A stretch of DNA of 5,648 nt from Alphaproteobacteria bacterium (GTDB lineage Bacteria; Pseudomonadota; Alphaproteobacteria; UBA6615): assembly GCA_030831135.1 (NCBI GenBank), contig JAURLR010000143.1, positions 1 through 5,648 on the forward strand. The letters run 5' to 3'. The notes beneath the pieces were generated by a model. It worked only from the letters and a program-made list of their open reading frames with translations. It ran no database searches and had not been told where the DNA came from. Below, piece after piece: positions 1 to 5,648 of this stretch. Each line of letters starts with the position of its first letter. Position 1 is the stretch's first letter. The position numbers were made by a program, and so were the translations under genes.

Positions 1-537
1 CTCATTGCAGATCCGGAACAGGTTCTGGTTCGGGATGACGATGAGGGTATCCACGAAGTGCTGCAGCTCTTCGATGCCTTCTTCGGCGAGATTGGCGCGA
101 TGACGCCCTTCGAACTGGAACGGCTTGGTGACGACACCGACCGTCAGGATGCCCTGTTCCCGTGCCGCGCGCGCGATAACCGGAGCGGCCCCGGTGCCCG
201 TGCCACCGCCCATACCGGCAGCGATAAAGGCCATATGGCTGCCCTGGAGGTGGTCGATGATCTCATCGAGCGCCTCTTCGGCCGCAGCGCGTCCGATATC
301 GGGACGGGCGCCGGCGCCAAGGCCGTTGGTGATGTTGGCGCCAAGCTGAATGCGTCGCTGGGACGAGTTCATCGCCAGGGACTGGGCGTCTGTATTGGCA
401 ACGACAAATTCGACGCCTTCCAGATTGGAGGCGATCATGTTGTTGACCGCGTTGGAACCGGCACCACCGACACCGACGACGACTATGCGTGGCTTGAGTT
501 GGGATTCCGGGGGGGGAGCTGTGAGGTTGAGCGTCAT
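1..537 (-). CDS. ftsZ: Cell division protein FtsZ, N-terminal 179 residues (3' end outside window)
   Basis: FtsZ is the tubulin-like GTPase that polymerises at midcell into the cytoplasmic Z ring and recruits the division machinery. The visible part is most of the GTPase domain. It has an early G-rich nucleotide-binding loop [10 protein letters not shown] (residues 22-31), NTDAQ shortly after, and the tubulin signature GGGTGTG at residues 110-116. [11 protein letters not shown] and PNQNLFR follow near the window edge, both typical of alphaproteobacterial FtsZ. The catalytic T7 loop, C-terminal linker and conserved C-terminal peptide lie outside the window. The ATG at 537 is chosen because GGAGG sits 5 nt upstream and the N-terminus (MTLNL...LKPRI) matches the family. 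An in-frame ATG at 588 has no ribosome site. Residues 8-10 are three prolines written in a run of eight C. It lies 120 bp after ftsA, so it may have extra regulation of its own. Identification is near certain. Confidence 0.98.
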   Translation of the reverse strand, partial: MTLNLTAPPPESQLKPRIVVVGVGGAGSNAVNNMIASNLEGVEFVVANTDAQSLAMNSSQRRIQLGANITNGLGAGARPDIGRAAAEEALDEIIDHLQGSHMAFIAAGMGGGTGTGAAPVIARAAREQGILTVGVVTKPFQFEGRHRANLAEEGIEELQHFVDTLIVIPNQNLFRICNE

Positions 538-542
538 TTGAT

Positions 543-547
543 CCTCC
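543..547 (-). promoter_or_regulatory. Shine-Dalgarno site of ftsZ
   Basis: GGAGG on the minus strand lies 5 nt before the ATG at 537. It decides the ftsZ start over the in-frame ATG at 588, which has no purine-rich site upstream. Confidence 0.85.
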
Positions 548-557
548 AGTTGAGCGC

Positions 558-580
558 AAGGGGGGAGAGGGAGAGAAAGG
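558..580 (-). other. Pyrimidine tract in the ftsZ leader
   Basis: This stretch is 23 uninterrupted purines on the plus strand, so the transcript carries 23 pyrimidines, including a run of six C, about 10 nt upstream of the ftsZ ribosome site. Such unstructured pyrimidine-rich leaders can act as ribosomal protein S1 landing sites; that role here is inference. It is also low-complexity sequence that could simply be spacer. Confidence 0.45.
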
Positions 581-590
581 CCATACATGA

Positions 591-615
591 CCGGAACGGT
601 GACCCGCCGTTCCGG
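591..615 (-). repeat. Perfect 9-bp inverted repeat in the ftsA-ftsZ gap
   Basis: CCGGAACGG (591-599) and CCGTTCCGG (607-615) are exact reverse complements separated by 7 nt. The repeat can form a strong GC-rich RNA hairpin in the leader about 50 nt before the ftsZ start, or it could be a dyad operator for a DNA-binding protein. In the transcript it is followed by TCATGTATGG rather than a U run, so it does not look like an intrinsic terminator. It could also protect a processed ftsZ mRNA end. Its function is not known from sequence. Confidence 0.6.
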
Positions 616-657
616 GACATGCCGAAACCAGGGGTCGGTGAGATGAGGAGATGGTTT

Positions 658-1995
658 CTAGAAATGTTCACGTAACCACTGACCGAGCCGCCCGGTAAGG
701 CGTCCCGGCTCCCCATAATGCAGAGGTGACGGCATCGTCAGAGACGACGGATTCTCAATCGCATGTGCGATGAGGCCGGCACCGGTTGCGAATGCGGGCC
801 CGGCAATGGCTTCCGCGAGACCGCGGACGCGCAAGGGCCGACCCATACGAACCTGTTTGTCGAGAATGCGCGCAGCGAGATCGCGCGCGCCTTGTAACTG
901 GCTGGCGCCACCCGTCAGCACCACGCGGCGACCGGCAAAGGGTCCAAAACCGCTATCGTCGAGACGCGCGCGGACGAGTTCGAAGGTTTCTTCGATTCGC
1001 GGCTGGATGATGCCGTTCAGCAGCGAGCGCGGCAGCTGGTGCGGCGCGCTGTGTTCGTCTTCGCCCACCTGGGGCACATCGAGCATTTCGTGTTCATCGG
1101 ATTCGGCCGCGATGGCGTTGCCAAACAGCGTCTTGAGGCGTTCGGCATGGGAGAGCGGTGTCGAAAGACCGCGCGCCACATCGGATGTCACATGGTTGCC
1201 CCCGACCGGGATCGTGTCGGCAAATACCATCTCGCCGTCATAGAAGATCGCGAGACCGGTGGTGCCACCGCCCATATCGACGACCGTGACACCCAGATCG
1301 GATTCGTCCTCGACCAAGGTTGCCAGACCGGCCGCGTAGGGCGCGAGCACAAATCCGTCGATCTCCAGATGGCAGCGTTCGACTGCGGCCCTGATTGTCC
1401 GCACCGCATTGGCCGAAGCAGAGACCAGATGCATGTTCACCGACAGCTTCTGACCGAACATGCCGCGCGGATCGGCGATGCCCTGCTGTCCGTCGATGGC
1501 ATAGCCGACCGGGATCGAGTGAATGAGCTCGCGCTCCTGACCATTCCCGTTCAGAGAGCCGGCATTGCCTTCGCGCAGGCTGTGGGTCTGCTGGAAGACG
1601 CGGAGCAGATCGGATTCGTCGATCTGCTGGCCGCCGATATCCACATCGACGCCCAGAATTTCGGATTGGGGTGCCCCGGCGCTGAGATTGACCGTGACGG
1701 AGCTGATGGTTTCCTGCGCCATCTGCTCGGCCATGTGGACGGCCTTGCGGATCGCATCCTCTGTGGCATCCACATCGACGATTCGTCCGTTTCGCACACC
1801 CCGGCTGACCTGATGTCCCGCTCCGATGATGCGCGGCTGGGCCGCAACCGCATTGGTTCCGTCATGGGATGGACGCCCGGTTCGTGCAATGAGGCAGCAC
1901 ACCTTGCTGGTGCCGATATCAAGCACGGCCACGGTGCCCGAGCGCGGTTTGGTCATCTTGCGGGTCACGCTGCCATGTCCCCAATCGATACTCAT
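658..1995 (-). CDS. ftsA: Cell division protein FtsA, actin-like membrane anchor of the Z ring
   Basis: FtsA is a bacterial actin homologue that binds ATP, tethers FtsZ filaments to the inner membrane and signals to later division proteins. The product is 445 aa, slightly longer than the 420 aa of E. coli. ATPase-fold motifs appear in order: phosphate-1 DIGTSK at 26-31, the FtsA-specific SHS2 (1C) region roughly at 95-180, phosphate-2 DMGGGTTGLAIF at 240-251, and the adenosine motif VVLTGGASQLQG at 358-369. The last 15 residues, GRLTGRLGQWLREHF, form the expected amphipathic membrane-targeting helix. The ATG at 1995 overlaps the ftsQ stop as ATGA, with an AGGGG site 8 nt upstream. A later ATG at 1956 would remove 13 residues but lacks a ribosome site. 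Translational coupling to ftsQ is likely. The gene is intact and the stop codon TAG lies in a TTTCTAGAAA palindrome. Confidence 0.98.
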   Translation of the reverse strand: MSIDWGHGSVTRKMTKPRSGTVAVLDIGTSKVCCLIARTGRPSHDGTNAVAAQPRIIGAGHQVSRGVRNGRIVDVDATEDAIRKAVHMAEQMAQETISSVTVNLSAGAPQSEILGVDVDIGGQQIDESDLLRVFQQTHSLREGNAGSLNGNGQERELIHSIPVGYAIDGQQGIADPRGMFGQKLSVNMHLVSASANAVRTIRAAVERCHLEIDGFVLAPYAAGLATLVEDESDLGVTVVDMGGGTTGLAIFYDGEMVFADTIPVGGNHVTSDVARGLSTPLSHAERLKTLFGNAIAAESDEHEMLDVPQVGEDEHSAPHQLPRSLLNGIIQPRIEETFELVRARLDDSGFGPFAGRRVVLTGGASQLQGARDLAARILDKQVRMGRPLRVRGLAEAIAGPAFATGAGLIAHAIENPSSLTMPSPLHYGEPGRLTGRLGQWLREHF

Positions 1996-2840
1996 GTATC
2001 TTTCCCCTGTGCCTTTGCGGGAATGGCCGCATTGGGATTCACACGCACGATCAGGCGATCAGGAACCCGCAGGTCGACCGCAATCACGTCGCGGTCGAAC
2101 AGGTCATGCTCGCGCTGAAATTCTTCCAGACGGTCGAGGGCTGTCGCGATATTCTTTTCCGGCAGCCGGACATCGATGCCGCTGCGCAGGCGAAGATTCC
2201 AGCGCCGGTCCGAGACGCGAACTGCGGCTTCGGTTTCGGCCGCGACGGAGGGATAGGCGCGCAACAGGTCGATGAGCTGCGCGGCTTCGCGCGGTGCGCC
2301 CTGACCGACGATCAACGGAAACTCGGAGAAGTCCTCCAGCCCGGATCGCTGGATGATCTTGCCGTCCCGGTCGACCAGCGCGGAGATTCCGTCATGCTGC
2401 CAGATGGCAAGCGGCTCACGCTCCACAACCCGGACGAAGATCACGTCGGGCAGACGTCGTGCAATCTCGGCCGAAGAGATCCAGCCGATGGATTCGATCC
2501 GCGCCCGGGCAGCGGCGACATCGACCCCGAGGATGGGGCTGCCGCGTTCCAGATCGAGTGCGGCAAGAATTTCATCCGCATTCGCGCGGGTGCGTCCGCT
2601 GACCACCACATCCTGCACCTGCAACCCGGCACCAGCGGTGGCATTCATGAAGGAGGTGTTGGTCGCCGCGATCCGGTCCGATATCCAGCCGCTTTCGCTC
2701 AGATACCAGCCGCCAGCGCCAACAACCCCGACACTTGCCGTCAGAACGCCCGCTGTGGTCAGACTGCGTCGCAGCTTCCCGGTTTGCGGGCGCCGCGATT
2801 TGCGATCCTTTGCCCTGAAAATACTCGGGATCAATCGCAT
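1992..2840 (-). CDS. ftsQ: Cell division protein FtsQ (POTRA-domain divisome connector)
   Basis: FtsQ is a bitopic inner-membrane protein that links the cytoplasmic ring to periplasmic division factors through FtsB and FtsL. The product is 282 aa. It has a short basic cytoplasmic tail (residues 1-27, rich in Arg/Lys), one transmembrane segment at about 28-46 (small and aliphatic residues, ending GGWYL), and a periplasmic part. The POTRA domain spans about 73-142, beginning LQVQDVVVSG and ending near VRVVEREPLAIW, which is a classic FtsQ signature. The FtsQ beta domain follows, with ALVDRDGKII and FPLIVGQGA segments. The ATG at 2840 lies inside the end of ddl with a 10-bp overlap. GGAG sits 8 nt upstream, and starts further up would add a non-conserved Arg-rich stretch read out of frame through ddl. 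The gene ends in the ATGA shared with ftsA. FtsQ sequences diverge strongly, so position and architecture support the call as much as residue identity. Confidence 0.96.
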   Translation of the reverse strand: MRLIPSIFRAKDRKSRRPQTGKLRRSLTTAGVLTASVGVVGAGGWYLSESGWISDRIAATNTSFMNATAGAGLQVQDVVVSGRTRANADEILAALDLERGSPILGVDVAAARARIESIGWISSAEIARRLPDVIFVRVVEREPLAIWQHDGISALVDRDGKIIQRSGLEDFSEFPLIVGQGAPREAAQLIDLLRAYPSVAAETEAAVRVSDRRWNLRLRSGIDVRLPEKNIATALDRLEEFQREHDLFDRDVIAVDLRVPDRLIVRVNPNAAIPAKAQGKDT

Positions 2841-3757
2841 TGCGCCGTCTCCACCATCCAACTCACCAGTTCCGGAAAGGCGATGCCGCAATGGCTTGCC
2901 TGTTCGGGCACGAGCGAAAGCCGCGTCATGCCCGGTTGTGTGTTCAATTCGAGGACCACGAGCGCGTCGCGCGTGTCGTCGTAACGAAAATCGGTGCGCG
3001 TCACGCCGCGGCAATCGAGCGCCTTGTGGGCTTGGGCTGCCCAGGCCATTGCCCGCGTCGTTACGTCTTGGGAAACCGGGGCGGGCACCAGATGCTCGGT
3101 CACCCCATCGGTGTATTTGGCTTCGTAGTCATAGAAGCCCTTGGTCGGACGCAACTCGGTCACAGCGAGAGGGCGCGGGTCTTCGCCGGGCGCACCCATC
3201 ACCGCTACGGTCAGCTCGCGGCCGGGAATGAACTCTTCAACGAGAAATATGTCGGCATCAATGGCGTCCGGATCGGGGCCATTGTCTCCATCGCGGATGA
3301 TCTGGATGCCGACCGAAGAGCCTTCGTTATTGGGCTTCACCACATAGGGGCGGGGCAGGACATCGCCGGCCAGAATTTCGTCCCGGCTCGCCAGACGGCC
3401 CCGGGCGATGGTCATGCCTTCTTTTTCGAACATGGTTCGTGCGACGGCCTTGTCCATTGCAAGTGCCGAGGCGAGCAGCCCGGAATGGGTATAGGGAATG
3501 GCAAGCAGGTTCAGGAGGCCCTGGATATTGCCATCCTCACCCGCGCGACCGTGCAAGGCATTGAAGACCGCGTCCGGACGTGGGGTCAGGGCGTCGATCA
3601 GCGCTTTGACATCGGCCGTCACGTCGATTTCACGGACGTCGTAGCCGGCTTCACGCAGCGCATTGGCGCATTGGTGCCCGGATTCGAGGGAGACATCCCG
3701 CTCCGCCGATGTGCCGCCCATCAGGACAGCAACACTCTTGTGGGTGCGTCCGGTCAT
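2831..3757 (-). CDS. ddl: D-alanine--D-alanine ligase (DdlB type)
   Basis: Ddl joins two D-alanines using ATP in the cytoplasm, giving the dipeptide that MurF adds to complete the UDP-MurNAc pentapeptide. The product is 308 aa, the usual length for the DdlB type, with the ATP-grasp fold. GGTSAERDVSL (14-24) contains the substrate-binding Glu (E19). HGRAGEDGNIQG (69-80) is the first family signature. EGSSVG (145-150) is the small loop carrying the conserved serine. YDYEAKY (209-215) carries the Lys-Tyr of the omega loop. TRTDFRYD (253-260) and LELNTQPGMT (269-278) supply the Arg, Asp, Glu and Asn that bind substrate and the magnesium ions; these residues align with E. coli DdlB within a few positions. 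The ATG at 3757 overlaps the murB stop as ATGA and has GGAGG 6 nt upstream. All expected active-site residues are present. Its place in the dcw cluster agrees with a DdlB role. Confidence 0.98.
   Translation of the reverse strand: MTGRTHKSVAVLMGGTSAERDVSLESGHQCANALREAGYDVREIDVTADVKALIDALTPRPDAVFNALHGRAGEDGNIQGLLNLLAIPYTHSGLLASALAMDKAVARTMFEKEGMTIARGRLASRDEILAGDVLPRPYVVKPNNEGSSVGIQIIRDGDNGPDPDAIDADIFLVEEFIPGRELTVAVMGAPGEDPRPLAVTELRPTKGFYDYEAKYTDGVTEHLVPAPVSQDVTTRAMAWAAQAHKALDCRGVTRTDFRYDDTRDALVVLELNTQPGMTRLSLVPEQASHCGIAFPELVSWMVETAQCD
2849..2852 (-). promoter_or_regulatory. Shine-Dalgarno site of ftsQ inside ddl
   Basis: GGAG (within GGTGGAG) on the minus strand is 8 nt before the ATG at 2840 and lies within the last codons of ddl. 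It supports the short FtsQ N-terminus over a reading-frame extension up to 3014. Confidence 0.6.
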
Positions 3758-4683
3758 GCCTCGCCTCCGCCCGGCGTTCCGATACGCTCGAGTTCCCAGA
3801 CCAGCTCGATGCCTGTGCATTCGCGGACGCGACGGCGAACCTCTTCGCCCAGACCCTCGATATCGGCAGCGGTTGCGCCGCCTGTGTTGACCAGAAAATT
3901 GCAGTGCTTTTCCGAAACCTGCGCGCCACCCAGTTTGAGGCCGCGACACCCGGCCTTGTCGACGAGTTCCCAGGCCTTGTGACCGTTGGGGTTCTTGAAG
4001 GTGCTGCCGCCGGTGCGTGTGCGGATCGGCTGGGTTTCTTCCCGCGAATCCTGGACGAGCTGCATGGCGCGGGCGATTTCTGCCGGGTTGCCCCAGACAC
4101 CGTCCATCACGCAGCCGACAAAAATCCAGTCCGAGGGTACACCTGAACCACGATAGCGGGGGCCCCAGTCCTCGGGTGTGAGGACGCGGGTCTCTCCGTG
4201 GCGTGTCAGCACGGTGGCTTCGCGGACCACATCCTTGAACTCGCGGCCATAGGCCCCGGCATTCATGCGCAGACCCCCGCCCACGGTGCCGGGAATGCCG
4301 GCCATGAATTCGAATCCGGCCACACCTGCGTCGCGGGCGACCTTTGCAACGTTGTAATCGAGCGCCATGGCGCCAGCCTGGATGGTCGTGCCATCGCAAC
4401 GGATATTGGCAAAGGGGCGGCCCAGCCGAATGACGACACCGGCTATGCCGCCGTCGCGGATCAGCAGGTTCGATCCGGCGCCCAGAACCGTCACCGGGAC
4501 ATTGTCGGGTTTGCCCGCAAGGAAATTTGCCAGATCGGCCACGTCGGCAGGCCGGAACAAAACCTCGGCAGGTCCGCCAACCCGGAACCATGTGTAGCGG
4601 CCAATCGCGCCTTCGGACTCATATCGCCCGCGCACCGGGGGGAGCCGGTCGAGCAGGGAAGGAGGAGAGGAGAATGCTGCCAT
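3754..4683 (-). CDS. murB: UDP-N-acetylenolpyruvoylglucosamine reductase MurB
   Basis: MurB is the cytoplasmic FAD enzyme that reduces the enolpyruvyl group made by MurA, using NADPH, to give UDP-MurNAc. From the ATG at 4683 the product is 309 aa, in the range of the shorter (type II) MurB group. FAD-binding segments are visible: YTWFRVGGPAEVL (30-42) and VLGAGSNLLIRDGG (66-79). They are followed by GIPGTVGGGLRMNAGAYG (129-146). Catalytic candidates are Arg178 in YRGSGVP, the proton-donor Ser227 in GGSTFKNP and Glu297 near the C-terminus in GIELVWELERIG. Two in-frame ATGs exist. The one at 4689 overlaps the murC stop as ATGA but has GGAGG only 1 nt away. The one at 4683 has the same GGAGG at a normal 7 nt, so 4683 is preferred; the longer form would add only Met-Thr. 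The gene ends in the ATGA that starts ddl. Confidence 0.96.
   Translation of the reverse strand: MAAFSSPPSLLDRLPPVRGRYESEGAIGRYTWFRVGGPAEVLFRPADVADLANFLAGKPDNVPVTVLGAGSNLLIRDGGIAGVVIRLGRPFANIRCDGTTIQAGAMALDYNVAKVARDAGVAGFEFMAGIPGTVGGGLRMNAGAYGREFKDVVREATVLTRHGETRVLTPEDWGPRYRGSGVPSDWIFVGCVMDGVWGNPAEIARAMQLVQDSREETQPIRTRTGGSTFKNPNGHKAWELVDKAGCRGLKLGGAQVSEKHCNFLVNTGGATAADIEGLGEEVRRRVRECTGIELVWELERIGTPGGGEA
3764..3768 (-). promoter_or_regulatory. Shine-Dalgarno site of ddl
   Basis: GGAGG on the minus strand, 6 nt before the ATG at 3757, lies within the final codons of murB. It fixes the ddl start and places initiation exactly where ribosomes finish murB. Confidence 0.75.
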
Positions 4684-4685
4684 TG

Positions 4686-5648
4686 TCATCCCTCCGTCCC
4701 CGTATTGCGGGCCACAAGAGGCTCAAGAGCGGCGGGCAGTTTCTGCGCCCAGGCTGTTACGGTACCGGCACCAAGGCAGACAACCATGTCGCCATCCTTG
4801 GCCGCGGCGGCAATCAATTCGGCAAGGCGATCCGGATCGGGGAGCGGACGAACATCGCGATGGCCACGGGCGCGAAGCCCGTCCACCAATGCGTTGCGGT
4901 CCACTCCCTCGATCGGGGCCTCGCCGGCCGGGTAGATGTCCGACACGAAAACGATATCCGCGTCGTTGAAACAGGTGCAAAAATCGTCGAACAGGTTTTC
5001 GACCCGTGAATAGCGATGGGGCTGGAAGACGGCGACCACCCGGCCATCCGTGGCCGAGCGGGCAGCGTCCAGAACTGCTTCGATTTCCACGGGATGATGG
5101 CCGTAATCATCGATCACGGTGATGCCGCCAGCTTCTCCGGTCTTCGTGAAGCGACGGTTCACCCCGCGGAAATCCTTGAAGCCATTGCGGATGACCGCGT
5201 CGGGGATATCCATTTCCACGGCAATGGTCACAGCGGCCAGTGCGTTCTGGGCGTTGTGCGCGCCATACATGGGCAGGTGCAGCCCTTCGATGGTCCGGTC
5301 CGGGCCGCCGGATCGCTGACCAATCACCACATCGAAGGTCAACCCATCCTTGTCGGTTGCAAGATTGATCCCGCGTATATCAGCCTGGCGCGAGAAGCCG
5401 TAGGTGACGATCCGCCGGTCCTCGACCCTTGGAATCAGTGCCTGAACCTCGGGATGATCGATGCACATGGCCGCAAAACCGTAGAACGGGATATTCGAAA
5501 CGAAGGTCTCGAAGGCTTCGCGAACACCGTCAAAGGTGCCGTAAAAATCCAGATGCTCGGGGTCGATATTCGTGACGACCGCGATGGCGGCGGGCAGCTT
5601 GGTAAAGCTGCCGTCGGATTCGTCGGCTTCCACAACCATCCATTCGCC
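4686..5648 (-). CDS. murC: UDP-N-acetylmuramate--L-alanine ligase MurC, C-terminal 320 residues (5' end outside window)
   Basis: MurC uses ATP to add L-alanine to UDP-MurNAc, the first amino acid of the peptidoglycan stem peptide, in the cytoplasm. The window holds 320 residues of a protein usually about 470-490 long. Missing are the N-terminal UDP-binding domain and the GTHGKTT-type ATP loop. Visible residues include EADESDGSF (7-15 of the fragment), with acidic residues of the Mur ligase centre, then [11 protein letters not shown] (26-36). [11 protein letters not shown] (129-139) and the VNRRF turn close the central domain. The C-terminal ligase domain carries DDYGHHP (180-186), FQPHRYSR (208-215) and DIYPAGE (237-243). 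The DDYGHHP and HRYSR motifs separate MurC (and the related Mpl) from MurD, MurE and MurF. The position before murB favours MurC over Mpl. The reading frame is open to the window edge, so nothing suggests a broken gene. Its TGA overlaps an ATG of the murB frame. Confidence 0.97.
   Translation of the reverse strand, partial: GEWMVVEADESDGSFTKLPAAIAVVTNIDPEHLDFYGTFDGVREAFETFVSNIPFYGFAAMCIDHPEVQALIPRVEDRRIVTYGFSRQADIRGINLATDKDGLTFDVVIGQRSGGPDRTIEGLHLPMYGAHNAQNALAAVTIAVEMDIPDAVIRNGFKDFRGVNRRFTKTGEAGGITVIDDYGHHPVEIEAVLDAARSATDGRVVAVFQPHRYSRVENLFDDFCTCFNDADIVFVSDIYPAGEAPIEGVDRNALVDGLRARGHRDVRPLPDPDRLAELIAAAAKDGDMVVCLGAGTVTAWAQKLPAALEPLVARNTGTEG
4691..4695 (-). promoter_or_regulatory. Shine-Dalgarno site of murB, deciding between two ATGs
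   Basis: GGAGG on the minus strand lies within the last codons of murC. Its spacing is 1 nt to the ATG at 4689 and 7 nt to the ATG at 4683. The second spacing is normal for bacterial initiation, so it favours the downstream start. Confidence 0.7.

Noticed and set aside
538..588. FtsZ extended by 17 residues from an in-frame ATG at 588
   Set aside because: There is no stop between the two ATGs, but the upstream one has no Shine-Dalgarno site, would translate the pyrimidine tract, and gives an N-terminus unlike the family.
591..615. Rho-independent terminator between ftsA and ftsZ
   Set aside because: The stem is strong, but no U tract follows it in the direction of transcription, and termination here would cut off an essential downstream gene.
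58..675. Plus-strand 205-codon open frame opposite ftsZ and the ftsA-ftsZ gap
   Set aside because: It is antisense to the clear FtsZ GTPase domain, has no recognisable motif and no convincing ribosome site.
1039..2118. Long plus-strand open frame of 359 codons opposite ftsA and the end of ftsQ
   Set aside because: It is antisense to well-supported genes. The translation shows no family motif and its His/Asp/Arg-rich composition is what reverse-reading G+C-rich codons gives.
2841..3014. N-terminal extension of FtsQ by 58 residues
   Set aside because: The extension lies inside ddl in another frame, is basic and low in complexity, and would place the transmembrane segment unusually far from the start. 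The ATG at 2840 has a GGAG site.
2840..3982. Plus-strand open frame of 380 codons opposite ddl and murB
   Set aside because: Another antisense shadow. Every catalytic motif in this stretch belongs to the minus-strand Ddl and MurB.
2831..4591. Single 586-codon minus-strand frame that could be read as a longer Ddl or a fusion
   Set aside because: The upstream 278 residues are an out-of-frame reading of murB and are Arg/Gly-rich without motifs. Ddl starts at the ATG at 3757 with a good ribosome site and normal family length.

Overview
This window is the division end of a classical dcw (division and cell wall) cluster. It lies entirely on the minus strand, so transcription runs from high to low coordinates. 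The gene order murC-murB-ddl-ftsQ-ftsA-ftsZ, the high G+C content and the protein features point to an alphaproteobacterium. The FtsZ head has the PNQNLFR and FEGRHR segments typical of alphaproteobacterial FtsZ, and FtsQ and FtsA follow Ddl directly. A caulobacter/hyphomonad-like relative is plausible, but genus cannot be set from this window.

Layout in transcription order: murC (5648-4686, 5' end outside the window); murB (start 4683, or 4689 by an overlapping ATG); ddl (3757-2831); ftsQ (2840-1992); ftsA (1995-658); a 120-bp gap (657-538); ftsZ (537-1, 3' end outside the window). Between murC and ftsA, genes abut or overlap by 4 to 10 bases, mostly through ATGA stop/start junctions, so co-transcription and translational coupling are expected. 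The ftsA-ftsZ gap is the only intergenic space of any size. It holds a perfect 9-bp inverted repeat, a 23-nt pyrimidine tract in the transcript and a good Shine-Dalgarno site. No plus-strand gene, RNA gene, mobile element or CRISPR array was found.

The genes form one programme. MurC and MurB carry out cytoplasmic steps of peptidoglycan precursor synthesis (L-alanine addition and UDP-MurNAc formation), and Ddl supplies D-Ala-D-Ala for the pentapeptide. FtsZ, FtsA and FtsQ build the division machinery: cytoskeletal ring, membrane anchor and periplasmic connector. All key motifs visible in the window are intact and no gene looks broken.

I see no new biological system here. The points worth a second look are fine-scale: the hairpin and pyrimidine tract before ftsZ, a possible coupled leader ORF, a C8 run encoding three prolines at the start of FtsZ, and the choice of murB start.
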